Positions 10,152-21,659 are shown, numbered from the stretch's first letter. The stretch is 64,000 bases of DNA from Cercis canadensis (GCA_003255065.1 QAOA01004878.1:1012144-1076143), one strand, 5' to 3'. The notes: generated by a model not told the origin, from the sequence alone. Numbers and translations are program-made.

Positions 10152-10309
10152 TTGAGAGCACCCACGTCTCTATAAGAAGCTTTATTCTCAATTGTGTATA
10201 CTATAACCTTTGTTTGAGTATCTAAAGCAAATACATAAGCTGTTAATACCAAAACCAGAATTGCAAAAATCCTCAGATAAACCTCTCTTCTAGCCATTCC
10301 CAACTCCAT
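10152..10309 (-). pseudogene. Orphan first exon of a CASP-like (CASPL) membrane protein
   Basis: From ATG at 10309 on the minus strand the frame reads [20 protein letters not shown], then a hydrophobic continuation, then [20 protein letters not shown] and VGAL. This matches the first transmembrane region and following loop of plant CASP-like proteins, in which RRxxYLRxxAxxL and LDTQTK are typical. The exon ends after 158 nt at a GTAAGAG donor. I could not find the remaining exons (three more membrane spans) downstream in 1-10150, so this is most likely a fragment. A very distant or diverged second exon cannot be excluded. Confidence 0.6.
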
Positions 10310-11040
10310 ATCTGCACCTATAATTCATCTTTTCAATCAAAGGAGATTCGTAAATTGCTAAGACATATGGTTGAAGAGCCATCCACGGGTATGGTAGAAA
10401 TAAATAATGCCAATAGTTAAAAAACTCTCTTTATTGATATCCATCTCTCTTAAAAGTTTAGTCGGATCTCTATCTTCTTGTGTACTTCAATTATTTAGTC
10501 AGTAATCAATTTTTCTTAACCTTCCTCTTGTACCTTGTTTTAATAACTTATACATCTATATTAATTATTTGATTTGTAGATAGGAAACTTGAGGTTGAGG
10601 TGCCTATGAATTGATTATACCTTTCTTTTATGCCTATGAATTATATATCATTATTTTTCTTTTTGGTTGAATGGAACTATATCATTATTCTTATATAGGG
10701 TATGTACTTGCACAAATAAAAAAATACCAAAGGGTATGCATATGTAATTTTTTTGCCTGGAGGATAATTAAGTAGGTAGATCATGTGCATTTCATTTCTG
10801 TATATGTATCTTTGCACCTGAACGTTAATAAGCAGATTAGGTATACTTTGTGGCTGTACGACGCCGTCTGGAGTTGGGACAGGATGCGTACGTGCACAGT
10901 ACTCCTCGTGCGTATCTGAATCCGTGAGTGAGAACTTCTTTTGCATTGTGCACCGACAACTTGATCGCCATTTCTTGTTCATGTATCATGTTTCTCCTTT
11001 TTCATTGAAATGCCCAACTTCACAAAACACAATGGAAGCT
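10310..11040. other. Intergenic, no gene recognised
   Basis: No supportable coding sequence. The 101-residue minus frame at 10677-10982 has no recognisable domain. Confidence 0.5.
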
Positions 11041-11069
11041 ACAAGGACAAGGACAAGGACAAGGACAAA
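11041..11069. repeat. Short hexanucleotide repeat (ACAAGG)n
   Basis: Nearly five perfect units of ACAAGG. Confidence 0.95.
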
Positions 11070-12172
11070 TGATAATCCTCTAAAGTAAAATTTGGTAAAA
11101 AGTCAAGGAAAAGTTTATGCATAGAATTTATTAAAATACAATTTGAATATGAAACATAATGGAACGAGTGTCACTGAAAAAAAATGACAATGTCTATAAA
11201 TGTACACAGTGTAGTCTAATTATTCAAAATCATTACGAAGGCATTGGTCTTCACCATGATGCCAGATTTAATGATAGTTAGCTGTGGGATTTAGATCTGA
11301 TCTAAAGGGTACATTGGCAGTTGGAAGATCAAATCATTGTAACGTTAAATCATGATTATTAAAATAATAGGACAATATAGCCAAAAAAAAATTAAGAGAT
11401 AAAAAGTGGTGAGGAAGTGGCTTTTGAAGGTGGACAATAGGTATGCTGGATGTGCTAATTACTTATTGTTTATCAATTGGAATGGTGAGGTGTCATGCTC
11501 AAGATTCACATAAAGACTAAAGAGCTCATAGGAAGAAAGAGAAAAGAAAAGATAATATTATAAATATATTTGATGTAGCTTCTTATGTAAAATTTATATA
11601 TTATAAGTTGATAAATAAATTTCATATCATTAAAGATATACATTTTTTTTTTCATAAAATTTAAGAGGTAAATAAATTGTTTTAATTTGAATGCAATGTA
11701 TTGTAATTAATGTATGCTAGGAGCTCAAAATACCCTCAATTAGCAATTAATTTTTTTTTTATCGATGAAGACAAATTGAGTCAACTTTTATTGACATTAA
11801 AATATACTTTACTTGTAAAAAAAGTTCTTAAATCTTTTTATTAATGTGTGATTGCAAGTGGTTCATTGTGTATGCATATCAAAATCAAAACTAGACAATA
11901 TGTTAGTTGGATTTAATTTTTGATCCACCTTTAGAATCAATATTTTTATGCTACTTTGTATGAAAATGACTACTATAAACTTATATTGCAAGTGAAATTT
12001 CTTAACAATTCAATGATATAACACCTTATAACGTGTAAAGTCTCGCACTGATAATAAACTAAAGAGTAAAATATTTTTTTCATGTTGTACTTTTGTATAA
12101 TATACTTGCTCGCCTCTTTAGTTTCAAAATTTACATGGACCTCCGTGAAATTTGGAAAACACAACTTACTGT
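11070..12172. other. Intergenic, no gene recognised
   Basis: Very AT-rich. Around 11715-11745, ACCCTCAATTAGCAATTAA is mirrored in part by TAATTTCTAATTGAGGGTA at 12318-12340, hinting at an older element spanning this stretch. Confidence 0.4.
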
Positions 12173-12388
12173 AATCTGTTAAGTCACAGTTAAAGGGGAC
12201 AACAATTATATATAATATCCATAATACAATTAATTAGTGGATACATTTTGGTAGTTAAATCATTACAAAAATGCTAGGAAGCCTAATTTTCGGAAAATGC
12301 TAATTTTTTACCCCAATTTAATTTCTAATTGAGGGTATTCTGAATATTTTATATCATTTTGTCCCCTATACCTGTGACTTAACAGATT
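12173..12388. mobile_element. Small terminal-inverted-repeat element (MITE)
   Basis: The left end AATCTGTTAAGTCACAG followed by TTAAAGGGGAC is mirrored at the right end by GTCCCCTATACC followed by TGTGACTTAACAGATT. The arms are about 28 bp and the element 216 bp, non-coding. No confident target duplication. Confidence 0.6.
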
Positions 12389-13236
12389 GATATAAGTTGT
12401 TGTTTTGCGGATATTCCACATATGGGCTGGTTTCTTTCGCATGCCTTGGAAATTTTGAGTACTTGTTTCTTTGGTGTCCGAGTAATGCTGTTCGGCAGCA
12501 TCAGAAAACCAGTTCACAGTATCTTCGAACACACTTTGAAGGGAAGGATCAACAATTTATGTTCAAAAGCTTATATCTATGGCTATGATGACTATACTTT
12601 TTATGTTTGGTGCTTTTGGCTACAACTATGAGTTTGGGTTCTAGAATAACTTCAGTACCACTCAACTACATATTGTTTGATACATTGTTAACTATAATAT
12701 TCAACAGTTTATAGCAGGACCCTTGCTAACTTAATAATGGCCCAAATCTCAACAGTTTGTAAACTCTATATACATAAATAGAAATTAGTATCTACAATCA
12801 GAATTCTTCTAAGCCTTCTCAAGATAAACCTTCCAAAGTAATTATTTTATCATGATTATATTTGTAATGTATGCTTTTTTATTCATTTTTTTTTTCTAAA
12901 TATTCACATCAAATAACGAAACAAAATCACATTGACACTACTGATGTTTTGGCTTAAAACACATCCTTTATTTTATTTTTAGTTTAGTAAGTGCTACATA
13001 ATACAGGATAGCTATTTCATTTCAAAAGTTTAACCCACCCACCCAAAGAGGTTAGAATATTGGACTTTCTCAACTATTAGGCTATCTTTTGTGGATGTTG
13101 AAAACATTGTATTTGAGATATAATAATTTCTATAAGATGCAGAACATAAAATTAAATAGCAGCAATCATAATAAAAGCAGCTGGTTTTTATATTTGGTGA
13201 CACAGTAGATAATGGTCTCCAGTATTTGATCATTTG

Positions 13237-13582
13237 TTAACAAGGAACAAAGCACTTACATTTGAACAGGTCACATACTCCATTAACTGCATTCTCTTGT
13301 GTCGTGCATACGTAAACGCAATTTTCGTTTAGAATACAAAGAAAATGGAATTGTCCGCCAAGCCTAAAACAATATTTTTGTTCCAAATGTCGTATCCCTG
13401 CATATATAAAAAGATTAAAAAAATAGACAAATTAAGAAATGATGCTGATTATATGATTATGATTGTTAACCCATATAGAAGAGAGAGAGAGAGAGAGACT
13501 AACCGTTGGTGGAGGGAAGGAGAAGGGAAAGGTAGAGAAAGGCAATAATGAAGGTGGAAGATTTACAAAGAGAAGTCTTCAT
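13237..13582 (-). CDS. Plant defensin (8-Cys gamma-thionin type), gene 3, with a retrotransposon in its promoter
   Basis: Two exons on the minus strand, 13582-13504 and 13397-13237, are joined by GTTAGT...ATGCAG and encode 79 residues. Exon 1 encodes a signal peptide (MKTSLCKSSTFIIAF ... LLPSTNG) nearly identical to that of the gene at 22872. Exon 2 has eight cysteines in the defensin arrangement, starting with KYCFRLGGQ, with CVYVC in the middle and ending CKCFVPC. The mature region differs strongly from the other two genes while the signal peptide is conserved, as expected for diversifying defensins. Exon lengths (79 and 161 nt) match the 22872 gene exactly and no lesion is visible. The TATA box at 13641-13652 remains, but a copia element begins at 13667, so all original upstream sequence now lies 6 kb away. 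Confidence 0.85.
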
Positions 13583-13640
13583 GTTTGCAAGAAATTGAAG
13601 GCTCCTATTGGTGCTCAAGGAAATTAAGTATTTGGTTGGG

Positions 13641-13652
13641 TTTATATATATG
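13641..13652 (-). promoter_or_regulatory. TATA box of defensin gene 3
   Basis: The minus strand reads CATATATATAAA followed by CCCAACC, as in the two paralogs. It lies about 60-70 bp upstream of the ATG and about 10 bp from the copia target duplication. Confidence 0.7.
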
Positions 13653-13661
13653 GTGAAAGTG

Positions 13662-13666
13662 ACGCA
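13662..13666. repeat. Copia target-site duplication, left copy (ACGCA)
   Basis: ACGCA here and at 19668-19672 bracket the element. The orthologous uninterrupted sequence is visible upstream of the defensin at 22872, where AGGCATTGGTG runs without a break. Confidence 0.9.
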
Positions 13667-14008
13667 TGTTAAGCAGTCATGCCACGTGGACTTAGTGGAC
13701 AAAGGCTAGCTTAGCTGGTGACTATTAGTTAGATAGTTAATTAGGTTAGTTGGTATTGTTAAGCAAGTTAGTTATGCCACATCTGCTGAAATATAATTAT
13801 CGTGTGTGATCATTTAGTTATAAAAGGAATGATGACGTACTTGATTCATTTAATCAGAGAAAGTATTATTCTGACTTCTCTTTCTTCTCTCTCTTCTCTC
13901 TCTCTCTCTCTCCTTCTTTTCTTCTTGGTTTCTGGTTTGATCTGATACACTTTCTACTTTATTGTTCTTTCGTGTTCTTCATTCTGGAAACTATACACAC
14001 AACTTTCA
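13667..14008 (+). repeat. Copia 5' LTR
   Basis: It begins TGTTAAGCAGTCATGCC and ends AACTTTCA. It contains a TTATAAAAGG promoter-like motif near 13819-13828 and a CT-rich tract (13870-13915). Confidence 0.95.
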
Positions 14009-14020
14009 TGGTATCAGAGC
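14009..14020 (+). other. Primer-binding site (tRNA-Met type)
   Basis: TGGTATCAGAGC directly follows the LTR, the usual initiator-methionine tRNA primer site of plant copia elements. A second copy follows the gap at 15152-15163. Confidence 0.9.
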
Positions 14021-14028
14021 AAGAATCA

Positions 14029-14747
14029 ATGACAGATCACACTTCAACTTCAGTGACTCCATTGAGGGAAACAACGAATCTACCAAACTTTGGGCAATCG
14101 CTCACCATCAAGCTTGATCGAGGTAATTTCTTGATCTGGCGAAATCAGTTACTTAATATTGTAATTGCTAATGGATACGAAGATATTCTTGATGGTACAA
14201 CTCCGTGTCCAAAACGTTTTCTTGAAAATCAAACACCAAACCCAAAGTATGTGCTCTGGCAAAGGCAAAATCACCTTGTAATGAGTTGGATATATGCCTC
14301 TCTTACTGAATCAGTCATGACTCAGATCATGGCCTATGACACTGCAAGTGCAATCTGGGCATCTCTTGCTGAGAGTTTTGCTTCCATATCTCGTGCTAGA
14401 GTTATGGAATTGAAGCTCCAACTTCAAACCACACTCAAGGGAGGTCTAGGCTTGTGGGATTATTTCCTTAAAATTAGGAATATTTGTGATAATCTACGAG
14501 CTATTGGAGAAATTGTTAGTCAGGATGACCAAATCATGGCCATATTGGCTGGATTGGGATCTGAATACAATGCTATGGTAGCACATGCAAGTTTCGAGTG
14601 TTTGACAGTTAAGGCACTGCAGAGTCACTTGCAAACTTTTGAGAAACGTCTTGAAAGACAAAGATCAGTGGATGAGCAGGTTCTAATTCAAGCAAATGCA
14701 ACCACTTTTAATCACCAGAAAGGTAAGAAAAAGTTTTATCAGAATCA
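14029..14747 (+). pseudogene. Copia gag, first copy, cut by the gap
   Basis: The frame is open from ATG 14029 (MTDHTSTSVTPL) to the run of Ns. It contains the plant copia gag region (UBN2/Retrotran_gag type) with LTIKLDRGNFLIWRNQLL near the start. It is nearly identical to the post-gap copy at 15172, but keeps CGA and TGG codons where that copy has stops. It could be one allele or a second tandem element. Confidence 0.8.
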
Positions 14748-15145
14748 NNNNNNNNNNNNNNNNNNNNNNNNNNNNNNNNNNNNNNNNNNNNNNNNNNNNN
14801 NNNNNNNNNNNNNNNNNNNNNNNNNNNNNNNNNNNNNNNNNNNNNNNNNNNNNNNNNNNNNNNNNNNNNNNNNNNNNNNNNNNNNNNNNNNNNNNNNNNN
14901 NNNNNNNNNNNNNNNNNNNNNNNNNNNNNNNNNNNNNNNNNNNNNNNNNNNNNNNNNNNNNNNNNNNNNNNNNNNNNNNNNNNNNNNNNNNNNNNNNNNN
15001 NNNNNNNNNNNNNNNNNNNNNNNNNNNNNNNNNNNNNNNNNNNNNNNNNNNNNNNNNNNNNNNNNNNNNNNNNNNNNNNNNNNNNNNNNNNNNNNNNNNN
15101 NNNNNNNNNNNNNNNNNNNNNNNNNNNNNNNNNNNNNNNNNNNNN
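14748..15145. other. Assembly gap (398 N)
   Basis: An unresolved run of N. The sequence on its right (CTTTCATGGTATCAGAGC) is the LTR end plus primer site that already occurred at 14003-14020. The true content is either a second LTR plus missing pol, or nothing (unmerged haplotypes). Confidence 0.99.
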
Positions 15146-15171
15146 CTTTCATGGTATCAGAGCAAGAATCA

Positions 15172-18100
15172 ATGGCAGATCACACTTCAACTTCAGTGAC
15201 TCCATTGAGGGAAACAACGAATCTACCAACCTTTGGGCAATCGCTCACCATCAAGCTTGATTGAGGTAATTTCTTGATCTGGCGAAATCAGTTACTTAAT
15301 ATTGTAATTGCTAATGGATACGAAGATATTCTTGATGGTACAACTCCGTGTCCAAAACGTTTTCTTGAAAATCAAACACCAAACCCAAAGTATGTGCTCT
15401 GGCAAAGGCAAAATCGCCTTGTAATGAGTTGGATATATGCCTCTCTTACTGAATCAGTCATGACTCAGATCATGGCCTATGACACTGCAAGTGCAATTTG
15501 GGCATCTCTTGCTGAGAGTTTTGCTTCCACATCTCGTGCTAGAGTTATGGAATTGAAGCTCCAACTTCAAACCACACTCAAGGGAGGTCTAGGCTTGTGA
15601 GATTATTTCCTTAAAATTAGGAATATTTGTGATAATCTACGAGCTATTGGAGAAATTGTTAGTCAGGATGACCAAATCATGGCCATATTGGCTGGATTGG
15701 GATCTGAATACAATGCTATGGTAGCACATGCAAGTTTCGAGTGTTTGACAGTTGAGGCACTGCAGAGTCACTTGCAAACTTTTGAGAAACGTCTTGAAAG
15801 ACAAAGATCAGTGGATGAGCAGGTTCTAATTCAAGCAAATGCAACCACTTTTAATCACCAGAAAGGTAAGAAAAAGTTTTATCAGAATCAACATTATCAG
15901 AATCAAAATTCTCAGCCAAATTTTGACAATAATGCTTCAAACTTTAGTCATGGGCATTCTCGTTTTTTCTCTGGTCAAGGCAATCAGTTTAGCAAGAACA
16001 AGTTTGGTCAGGGCAATAATTCTACTGGAAAGTCCCAGTGTCAAATTTGTCTTAAGATTGGTCATATGGCTACAGACTATTGGCATAGGTTTGATAATGG
16101 GTTTCAACCAAGAATGGCTCAAAATAGCTCACCACAGGGTCAGAATGCACAAGCTATGGTCGCTGGGCCTGGACTTCTTGGTGACACTCCATGGTTTCTA
16201 GATACAGGTGCTACTCACCATGTCACATCAGATTTGAGCAATATGTCTCTGCATAATCCATTCATTGGAAATGACAAGGTCATTGTTGGCAATGGTAAGG
16301 GTCTTCCTGTGTTACATATTGGTTTTGCTTCCATTTCAACCTCTAACAGGCCTCTTATTCTCAATAATATCCTTCATGTGCCCAAGATCACTGCTAATCT
16401 AGTTAGTGTGCAGAAACTTTGTCAAGATAATCATGCTTATGTTGAGTTTTATCCTTCTTGTTTTCTTGTGAAGGACTAGAAAACACAGGAGACTCTTCTT
16501 CAAGGAAAGCTTGATCGAGGTCTATATTGAGTAATGTCTACACTGGCCTCTAGTAATACTAATGCTGCTACTGCTTTTTCAAGTCTTTAGTTCTCATTCA
16601 CAAACTGATAAGTCAAGTTTACAGCTTTGGCATAATCGTCTTGGTCATCCCTCCATTGAGGTTGTAAATAGAGTTTTGTTGCAATCTCATTTACCTACCT
16701 ATAGTTTCAATAAAAGACCTATTTGTAGTTCCTGTCAGCTGGCCAAGAGCCATAAACTTCCCTTTGTACGTTCTACTTCCAAGGCAATCAAACCATTTGC
16801 TTTAATACATGCTGATCTATGGGGTTCTCCTTCATGCATTTCTGTTAATGGTGCTTGTTATTTCTTGTTGTTAGTTGATGACTATAGTAGGTTTTGTTGG
16901 TTATATCTACTGCAATCTAAGAGTGAAACTCTTACTATGTTTCAACGCTTTCAAGCTATGGTTGAGAGACAATTTGAGTGTAAAATTCAGTGCATTCAAT
17001 CTGATTTTGGTGGGGAGTTTGAAGCCTTTGATAAATTGGTAAGTCAACTAAGCATACAACATCAGTTTTCCTATCCTTACACTCTGGAACAGAATGGTAG
17101 GGTAGAAAGAAAAAATTGACAGGTGGTTGAGGTTGGGTTATCTCTTCTTCTCACTGCAGGCATGCCTACCAAGTACTGGAATTTTGCTTTTCAGACAGTT
17201 GTTTATCTGATAAATAGGTTACCTACTTCTACTCTTCAGTTTAACACTCCTTATAGATTGCTATATCAAAAAGATCCAGATATATCTCAGCTTAGAACTT
17301 TTGGTTGCCTGTGTTTTCCATGCCTTAGACCTTACAGGGCTCACAAATTGGAAAATAGATCCAGTGTGTGCTGCTTCCTTGGCTATAGTAACAAGCATAA
17401 AGGCTTCCTCTGTTTGGACATGGACTCAAAATGTATCTATGTCTCAAGAGATGTGGTTTTTGCAGAAGATACTTTCCCTTTTCAAGCTCAACCAGGGTCC
17501 CTTGCTTCACATTCTCCTCAGGATGCCATTTTGCCTCTTTCCCTTCCAGTACAAACCCTTCCATTAATATCTCCTTCCCCTTTACCTTCTGCTGTTTCTC
17601 CTGACTTGTCACCTGTTAGCTCTCTTAGTCCTTTGTCTTCTGCATCAGGTCACTCTCCCATGCCAGTCTTACCTGAAGTAAATTCCTCCTTACCATCTGT
17701 CCCTCCTGCTCCTACTCGCACGGTTACTCGCAGTCAACATGGTATTTTTAAACCAAAAGTGTTTGCAGCTGCTACTCCTTCTCCTTTGACTGAGCCATCT
17801 ACTTATAAACAAGCTGTGCGATTTCCCTATTGGCAGGAGGCTATGACAGCTGAGTTTGCAGCCTTGCAAAAGAATAACACATGGGTCTTAGTGCCTTGTC
17901 CTTCACAGAAGAATGTGGTTGGCTGCAGATGGGTGTATAAACTCAAATATAAACAAGATGGTTCCATTGAAAGGTATAAGGCTAGATTAGTGGCTTAAGG
18001 GTTCACTCAAACTCATGGGTTGGACTATTTTGACACGTTTAGTCCTGTTGTCAAACCTGCTACTATTAGAGTGGTTCTCACCATTGCTTTGGCTCATAAT

Positions 18101-19328
18101 TGGTCAGTTCAACAACTTGATGTTAACAATGCCTTTCTTAATGGGGATTTAGCAGAAGAGGTTTACATGCGACAGCCTCCAGGCTTTGAAGATTCTCATT
18201 TGCCTTATCATGTGTGTAAGTTACAAAAGGCCCTTTATGGTTTAAAACAAGCCCCTCGAGCTTGGTTTACCAAACTCAGAACTACCTTGGTGGCTTAGGG
18301 ATTTGTTTGCACAGTCTCAGATAATTCTCTGTTTGTCTTTACTTTTGCACAGCCTATTTTGTTTCTGCTGGTATATGTTGATGACATCATCTTGACTGGT
18401 AATGACAAACAAGTTATTCACTCTCTCATCACTTCCTTGAATGCTCAATTCTCTCTTAAGGATCTTGGTTCTTTGCATTATTTTCTAGGCATAGAGACTA
18501 CTTGGCTTCCGCATGCACTTCATCTATCTCAAACAAAGTATGTCACTGATTTATACTGACTCCAAACCAGTTCCCACACCTATGGTAAGCTCTCATATCT
18601 TGTCCCTTACTCATGGGGTGCCTCTGCCTAATCCTACTCTTTACCGTAGTCTTGTTGGTGCCTTACAATATTGCACCATTACAAGGCCTGACATTGCTTA
18701 CATAGTTAATAGGTTGTGTTAGTTTTTTAGTTGTCCTACTGATGAGCACCTTAAGGCAGTCAAACGTGTGCTTAGGTACCTCAAAGGCACTCTTCACTTT
18801 GGTCTCACCTTCACTCAAGCTACCTCTCTTCCTTTGGTGGCTTATTCTGATTCTGACTGGGCTGGCTGTCCTGATGACAGGCGCAGCACCAGTGGTCATG
18901 CTGTCTTCTTTGGGAACAGTCTTGTGTCTTGGTGTTCAGGGAAACAAAAGGTGGTTTCCAGGTCTAGTACTGAGGCTGAGTACAGGGCTTTGGCTAATGC
19001 TACCTCTGATATACAGTGGTTACAGTCCCTTCTCCGAGAGCTGCATTTTCCTCTTCCTCAGGTGCCTTTACTGCTCTGTGATAACATCAGTGCAACCTTT
19101 CTTGCTGCCAATCCAGTGCTACATGCTCGCACAAAGCATATTGAAATTGACTATCATTTTATTCAAGAGAAGGTGCAAGATAGGTCTCTTAAGCTTTGTC
19201 ACATTCCCTCTCTTGATCAGGCTACTGACATGCTTACCAAACCATTGTCTACTGCCTCTTTTTTGCTCAACAGGTCCAAATTAACAGTCCTTCCTCGTCC
19301 TGTTAATTTGAGGGGGGATGTTAAGTAG
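15172..19328 (+). pseudogene. Copia gag-pol, second copy, with multiple stops
   Basis: In order: gag (15172-16050), a zinc knuckle CQICLKIGHMATDYW whose last expected Cys is Tyr, protease (WFLDTGATHHV near 16193), GAG-pre-integrase (LWHNRLGHPS at about 16627, CSSCQLAKSHKLPF), integrase with DLWG, SDFGGEF and EQNGRVERKN acidic residues, reverse transcriptase ([24 protein letters not shown] near 18365), and RNase H (YSDSDWAGCPDDRR, SSTEAEYRAL near 18843-19000). Stops lie at about 15262, 15598, 16477, 16528, 17117, 17996, 18296 and 18720, and the reading frame shifts near 18555. The last coding residues run into the polypurine tract and LTR. It cannot make an intact polyprotein. Confidence 0.9.
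19306..19318 (+). other. Polypurine tract
   Basis: TTTGAGGGGGGA lies immediately before the 3' LTR start TGTTAAG at 19319. Confidence 0.85.
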
Positions 19329-19667
19329 TCATGCCACGTGGACTTAGTGGACAAAGGCTAGCTTAGCTGGTGAGTATTAGTTAGATAGTTAGTTAGGTTA
19401 GCTGGTATTGTTAAGCAAGTTAGTTATGCCATGTCAGCTTTATTAGTGCTGAAATGTAATTATCGTGTATGATCAGTCTGTTATAAAAGGAATGATGATG
19501 AACTTGATTCATTTAATCAGAGATAGTATTATTCTGACTTCTCTTTCTTCTCTCTCTTCTCTCTCTCTCTCCTTCTTTTCTTCTTGGTTTCTGGTTTGAT
19601 CTGATACACTTTCTGCTTCATTGTTCTTTCGTGTTCTTCATTCTGGAAACTATACACACAACTTTCA
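19319..19667 (+). repeat. Copia 3' LTR
   Basis: It starts TGTTAAGTAGTCATGCC and ends AACTTTCA. It carries a ~10-bp insertion (CAGCTTTATTAG region) relative to the 5' LTR, plus about 15 substitutions. Confidence 0.95.
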
Positions 19668-20240
19668 ACGCATTGGTGTTAAGCATATTTCGATTACATC
19701 CATATACTTGTCTCTGCTTCTTGTCATGTTCTTTTCTTTGCTATTCTTGCGGTGGTGCTGGCCAGCCAACAGAGTCAAATACACAGCGGGAGGCACAGCA
19801 AATTTTCATCCCAGAAAAATGGAATCTGTATATTAAATATGCTCTGCAATTTAATAGGAAAAGTGTAAAATTAGCATTTCTCATTATCTTTCGTCCCAAT
19901 AAGAAAATCTATTTCATTTAATATTATTTAAATTAAAAGCAGAAGAACAAACCAAGACATGTTTACTTACTAACAAAATAAGGGATCTACATGAAGCTTT
20001 GGAAACTTGGACGAGCTGTTGAACAAAGGTGCAGAGGTGGAAAAATGGCTGTACTTGCTGTGTTTCCGGATCTTGCGCAATGCACATTCAGCTGGTTTCC
20101 ATCTGTAGTTCTTGTTCTTTAGTATCCATATCATGCTGTTTGGCGCATCAGAAGACTAGTTTACATTTTACCTCTCTTTTTTACATTGTCAAATTCACTC
20201 TACTTAATAACTAATATTTTATCTTTTAATATACATAAGT
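19668..20240 (-). repeat. Displaced upstream region of defensin gene 3
   Basis: It starts with the second ACGCA target duplication (19668-19672) and continues CATTGGTGTTAAGC, colinear with 23290-23800, the upstream region of defensin gene 2. The reverse complement matches 7535-7945 and 1735-1905. Before the copia insertion this was the promoter-proximal sequence of gene 3. The open frames here (19621-19921) are not genes. Confidence 0.8.
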
Positions 20241-20860
20241 AGGAATTCAAATTGTGGTTGCGGTTATGCTATCAAAATTACGAGAAAATATGCTAATTGT
20301 GGGCTACAATTGTGAAAAATTACAGTTCCAAAGGCCACCGGAACCGTAAAATTTCAGCCACCAATATTTTAAGTTTTTTTTTTTTGTTACAATAANTTTT
20401 TTTTTTGGTTACAATAACAACATATATAATAACCTATTTAATTAACCTAGAAAATTTATGACTCTTATTAAATGCTCTATGCGCATAGTGAAATTCGTAT
20501 ACATTAGAAGTTATGTACTATTGTAAATCGATCTATGTAGTGACCAATTTAAATTTATTTTCTTACAATTTTTTTTTTTTTTTATACTAGGAGTGCTGAC
20601 AATTTTTTCTTTCAAAAAAGGTCATTCTATATTTTGAACAAAAAATATACTAGATCAATTTAAATTTATTTTCTTACAATTATGTTTTTTTTCTACATTT
20701 CTTATACTAGGTGTGCAGACATTTTTTTTAAAAAAGGTGCTTCTGTATTTTGAACAAAAAGCTATTCCCGTCGCATTGTAATTGCAATGTAGACCCTACG
20801 TAATTGCCTGATTTTCATTCACTTCTCCAATTTAAAATTTTATGAGTCAAAGTTTTCTCC
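20241..20860. other. Intergenic, low complexity
   Basis: AT-rich with long T tracts. A single N at 20396 sits between two copies of GTTACAATAA, another probable joining artefact. A short phrase (AATTTAAATTTATTTTCTTACAATT) recurs at 20547 and 20658, and so does a GGAGTGC/GGTGTGC motif. Confidence 0.5.
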
Positions 20861-20981
20861 CCTAGGGTTGCCCAAAGGTGGAGTGCGCTGTCACGCTCTG
20901 CGTGGTTAAGTTCCATTTGGGTCTTCTGGTCTAGGGCTTCCTAGTTGGCGGTGAACATTTTTTTTTTTTTAATAGTCCTCT

Positions 20982-21092
20982 ATGGCGGAGACCATATCTC
21001 ATCTCGTGGAGGTGGAGGATGATTTGGTTGTTTTTGGGGATGAAGAGGAAGACAATGGGGTGAAGGTTTGTGAGTGCCGTTTAATTGGACAG
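20982..21092 (+). pseudogene. LINE ORF1 N-terminal fragment
   Basis: From ATG 20982 the frame reads MAETISHLVEVEDDLVVFGD and then EEEDNGVKVCECRLIGQ. This resembles the acidic start of plant LINE ORF1 proteins (the DUF4283 region begins with a comparable segment). It is preceded by a GC-richer leader (20870-20960), as in L1-type LINE 5' UTRs. The frame breaks soon after, and no ORF2 reverse transcriptase follows. Confidence 0.5.
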
Positions 21093-21377
21093 GTTAGCAA
21101 TTGCCTCCACAAGCTCTAAAATAGATCTACCATTGACTATTAAATGACTTATGATCGAATGATATTGAGATCATTTTTTAAACTTGCAAATTCGAGTCCA
21201 AACTAAGACCGAACACAGAATGTGAACAAAAAAAAAAATTCCACCATACACTAACCAAGCTATAGATAGAGCTTTAATCAAAAGTTGCTACTTTAATTGT
21301 TAGTAGATCTTCTTTACCAAACTATGTTATGAATACTCTGATTGACATGTGCAGGTCAGAAAATGAGGAAATTGCCT

Positions 21378-21494
21378 AAAGTTAAGATCAGCCACATCTA
21401 CAGAGAAGCCAATGCTGTGGCAGATTGTCTAGCAAAGATCATCAATGATGAAAGCGATGAAGTTGTTTTGTTTCGTAGCCAATGTTTTGTTTGA
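21378..21494 (+). pseudogene. LINE RNase H C-terminal tail
   Basis: A 38-residue stretch reading KVKISHIYREANAVADCLAK and then IINDESDEVVLF before TGA. HIYREANAVADCLAK is the hallmark of the C-terminal end of plant LINE-type RNase H (RVT_3). Together with 20982-21092 it suggests one LINE that lost almost its whole interior. The sequence is too short to be functional. Confidence 0.7.
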
Positions 21495-21659
21495 CTATTT
21501 AAATGTGGTTATTCAGCGTAGCATTAAGACTGCCCACTGGTGTTGGTTAATTTATGCTTTGTACTCTTACCAAACTTAGTATTTTCTTTCAGTAATGTTA
21601 TTTCCCTTTATTGGAAAAAACGAAAAGAAACTAGTGACCATGTAACTATATATAAAAGA

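Larger units (their letters stand above)
13667..19667 (+). mobile_element. Ty1/copia LTR retrotransposon, full-length but defective, containing an assembly gap
   Basis: The two LTRs start TGTTAAG and end CTTTCA, are about 342 and 349 bp long, and differ by roughly 4-5% by eye plus small indels. Next to the left LTR is a tRNA-Met-type primer site, and next to the right LTR a G-rich polypurine tract. Domain order is gag, protease, integrase, reverse transcriptase, RNase H, which defines copia. The coding region is broken by many stops and at least one frameshift, so the element is not autonomous. A 398-base run of N sits inside, and the sequence after it restarts at the LTR end, so the internal structure here is not reliable. 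It has inserted 84 bp upstream of the start codon of defensin gene 3. Confidence 0.95.

Noticed and set aside
14745..15152. Open frames composed of X across the gap
   Set aside because: They exist only because Ns are translated as X.
18742..19284. 180-residue frame in the copia RNase H region
   Set aside because: An out-of-frame shadow. The real RNase H motifs are in the overlapping frame at 18768-19328.
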